Positions 5,358-6,641 of a stretch of 6,641 bases of DNA are shown here, piece after piece (the stretch's first letter is position 1; each line of letters begins with the position of its first letter). The stretch is from positions 1 to 6,641 of the forward strand of contig PWVN01000007.1 of NCBI GenBank assembly GCA_003561835.1, written 5' to 3'. Source of the stretch: Syntrophomonadaceae bacterium (GTDB lineage Bacteria; Bacillota; Dethiobacteria; PWVN01). Made by a program: the position numbers and the translations under genes. The notes under the pieces were generated by a model, which did no database searches, had not been told where the DNA came from, and worked only from the letters and a program-made list of their open reading frames with translations.

Positions 5358-6398
5358 TCATGCGGCCCTGGTTTTCCCCCGCTTCTTTGGCCTGGCATTG
5401 ACAAAGGCCTTTTGCCGCACATCCTGGCTTCCGATCTTGCTTAACTCGGCGTAAAGTTCTTTTTCCCGAGAGCTCAACACATCCGGCAGGAGGATTTTCA
5501 GGTGTACCAGGAGATTTCCTAGGTTGCCCTTCCGGTCCCTCATGCCCAGGTTCTTCAGGCGCAGCACTTTCCCGCTGTTTGAACCTGCAGGGACCTTCAA
5601 GGCCACATTCCCCTTCAGGGTGGGCACGGTAACCTCGGTCCCCAGAACTGCTTCGGCCGGGGTCACGGGCAGGTCCAGGTGCAGGTCCAGGCCCTCCAGG
5701 CGGTAGAGGGGGTGCCCGGCTACTCTAAGGTTCAGGTACAGGTCGCCCCTTTGGCCGCCTCCCTGCCCCGGGGCCCCCTTGCCGGCCAGGCGCAGTTTCT
5801 GGCCCGTGTAGGCTCCGGCGGGGATTTCTACATTTATGGCCTGCCCCTCCAGGACAATCTGGGTGCGGGTTCCCTCGAAGGCTTCTTCCAGGGTGATTTC
5901 CAGCGCGGCTTCCAGGTCGGCGCCCCGGTAGGGGATATCCTGGCGGTTTTCAAAATTCATGCCCCCAAAGGGGTTCTCCCGGGATCTGAACCTGCCTCCT
6001 CCCTGCTGGAATCCCCCGCCGAATATGTTCTTGAGGATCTCATCCAGGTTCCCCTGGTCACCGCCGCTCTGCCAGTGAAACTGCTGCCAGCCATCGGCGG
6101 CGCTGCCACCCGGGCTGCTCTCCCGGTGGTCGTGGCGGGGACCCCCGGCTCCCTGACCCCCGTTTTGGGCAAAGTATTCCCAGCTGGGGCCGAACTCATC
6201 ATACTGCTTTCGTTTTTCCGGGTTTCCCAGGACGTCATAAGCGGCAGATATTGCTTTGAACCGCTTCTCCGATTCCTTGTCCCCGTTATTTTTATCGGGA
6301 TGGTATTTGGTGGCCAGTTTACGGTAAGCTTTCTTGATATCCTTGGCCGTGGCCTTTCTGTCCACCCCCAGCACTTTATACAAATCTTTTTCCGCCAC
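5358..6398 (-). CDS. cbpA: DnaJ/CbpA-type co-chaperone
   Basis: This 346-residue J-domain protein binds unfolded clients and stimulates ATP hydrolysis by DnaK. Numbered from the chosen start, the J domain covers about 4-67, with KYHPDKN (32-38) holding the essential HPD. A Gly/Phe/Gln-rich linker covers about 78-148, with LDEILKNIFGGGF in the middle. Two beta-rich client-binding domains follow (about 157-230 and 231-315), with PVTPAEAVLGTEVTVPTLKG in the second. There is no CxxCxGxG zinc finger, so it is CbpA-like rather than classical DnaJ. The frame stays open to a GTG at 6437, but GTG at 6396-6398 is preferred, because AGGAGGTGAT (6403-6412) sits at correct spacing and the J domain begins right after it. 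It lies 54 nt downstream of an HspR/MerR-type gene, consistent with co-transcription. The C-terminus ends in a basic tail. The intrinsic terminator follows. Confidence 0.93.
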   Translation of the reverse strand: MAEKDLYKVLGVDRKATAKDIKKAYRKLATKYHPDKNNGDKESEKRFKAISAAYDVLGNPEKRKQYDEFGPSWEYFAQNGGQGAGGPRHDHRESSPGGSAADGWQQFHWQSGGDQGNLDEILKNIFGGGFQQGGGRFRSRENPFGGMNFENRQDIPYRGADLEAALEITLEEAFEGTRTQIVLEGQAINVEIPAGAYTGQKLRLAGKGAPGQGGGQRGDLYLNLRVAGHPLYRLEGLDLHLDLPVTPAEAVLGTEVTVPTLKGNVALKVPAGSNSGKVLRLKNLGMRDRKGNLGNLLVHLKILLPDVLSSREKELYAELSKIGSQDVRQKAFVNARPKKRGKTRAA

Positions 6399-6402
6399 GA
6401 GA

Positions 6403-6412
6403 ATCACCTCCT
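6403..6412 (-). promoter_or_regulatory. Ribosome binding site of dnaJ (decides the start)
   Basis: On the minus strand AAAAAAGGAGGTGATTC carries a near-perfect anti-16S match, AGGAGGTGAT. From the GGAGG core to the GTG at 6398 there are 8 nt. The alternative GTG at 6437 has no comparable site and would add 13 residues before the J domain. Confidence 0.85.
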
Positions 6413-6452
6413 TTTTTCTCCCCGTATATTCTTTCACGCAGCCGCCCCTGCC

Positions 6453-6641
6453 TTAAAAATCCAGTTCTCCCAGGCGTTCCATCAACTGTAAAATCATTTT
6501 AACCCCTGCCAGGTTCACACCCTCATCCTGGGTCAGGTAGCGGATGTACGTGACCTTCTTTATATCCCTTTCGCAGTACAGGCGTATGTTGCCATCGGTG
6601 CGGCAGGGGTTTATGAGGCCTTCCTCTTCGTAAATCCGCAG
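6453..6641 (-). CDS. hspR: MerR-family regulator, HspR-like, C-terminal part (5' end outside window)
   Basis: The frame is open to the last base of the window and ends at TAA 6453-6455, giving the last 62 residues. It begins LRIYEEEGLINPCRTDGNIR and continues LYCERDIKKV. This is the end of the MerR-type winged helix-turn-helix: the (T)LRxYExxGLI segment and the R-x-x-x-G-x-R-x-Y wing, followed by the D-I-K-K-V-x-x-I helix. After it comes QDEGVNLAGVKMILQLMERL, the GVNLAGV segment typical of HspR repressors. The protein ends 6 residues later, so there is no effector-binding domain, as in HspR and unlike large MerR activators. HspR represses chaperone genes at HAIR operators and uses DnaK as co-repressor. 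Its position just upstream of a cbpA-like dnaJ supports this. CbpM-type modulators share the fold, but the full DNA-binding wing favours HspR. Confidence 0.8.
   Translation of the reverse strand: MRIYEEEGLINPCRTDGNIRLYCERDIKKVTYIRYLTQDEGVNLAGVKMILQLMERLGELDF

Noticed and set aside
5030..5422. Minus-strand 130-codon frame between dnaJ and the MFS gene
   Set aside because: It overlaps the end of dnaJ, runs through a perfect terminator hairpin, lacks a ribosome binding site and has low-complexity content. Only its last third looks faintly protein-like, which is noted separately.
5358..6437. Longer dnaJ start at GTG 6437
   Set aside because: The 13 extra codons include the ribosome binding site itself, have no site of their own, and precede the normal beginning of the J domain.
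5679..6491. Long plus-strand frame of 270 codons opposite dnaJ
   Set aside because: It lies antisense to the well-supported J-domain gene, and its sequence is the complement of Gly-rich and conserved chaperone codons. It has no family resemblance or start signal of its own.

Overview
The window looks like a bacterial chromosome segment from a Gram-positive, Firmicutes/Clostridia-type lineage. This is inferred from strong AGGAGGTGAT-type ribosome binding sites, several GTG starts, a cbpA-like dnaJ beside an HspR/MerR-type regulator, and moderately high GC coding sequence broken by AT-rich gaps. No species can be named from the sequence alone. Every gene is on the minus strand except the transposase at the left edge.

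Layout, left to right. Positions 1-855 (+) hold the C-terminal part of an IS110-family transposase, cut by the window edge. Positions 856-1202 have no convincing protein but many inverted repeats, which fit a structured RNA at the 3' end of the IS110-type element. Positions 1203-1241 hold the first copy of a 39-bp repeat. Positions 1237-3517 (-) hold a tightly overlapping three-gene ABC-2 exporter operon: ATPase, permease 1, permease 2. Its genes overlap by 4 nt each. Immediately upstream, 3510-3692 (-) reads as the C-terminal part of a decayed gene, perhaps the lost regulator of the exporter. Positions 3716-3754 hold the second copy of the 39-bp repeat, here with an extra arm that makes a large hairpin. 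Positions 3750-5024 (-) encode a DHA3/MefA-like MFS drug exporter. Positions 5025-5357 are intergenic and carry a perfect 14-bp terminator hairpin. Positions 5358-6398 (-) encode a CbpA-type DnaJ co-chaperone with a GTG start. Positions 6453-6641 (-) hold the C-terminal part of a MerR/HspR-type repressor, cut by the right edge.

The right part is a compact heat-shock module (hspR-like regulator then cbpA-like dnaJ) that ends at a terminator. The middle is an export island with two unrelated drug-type exporters, one ABC and one MFS. Both exporter transcription units end in the same 39-bp repeat, at the same repeat position, so the repeat supplies both TAA stop codons. With the neighbouring IS110 element and the truncated gene, this suggests that small mobile repeats and an RNA-guided-type transposon have reshaped the left half. 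The observations most worth following are the repeat pair and the structured region 3' of the transposase.
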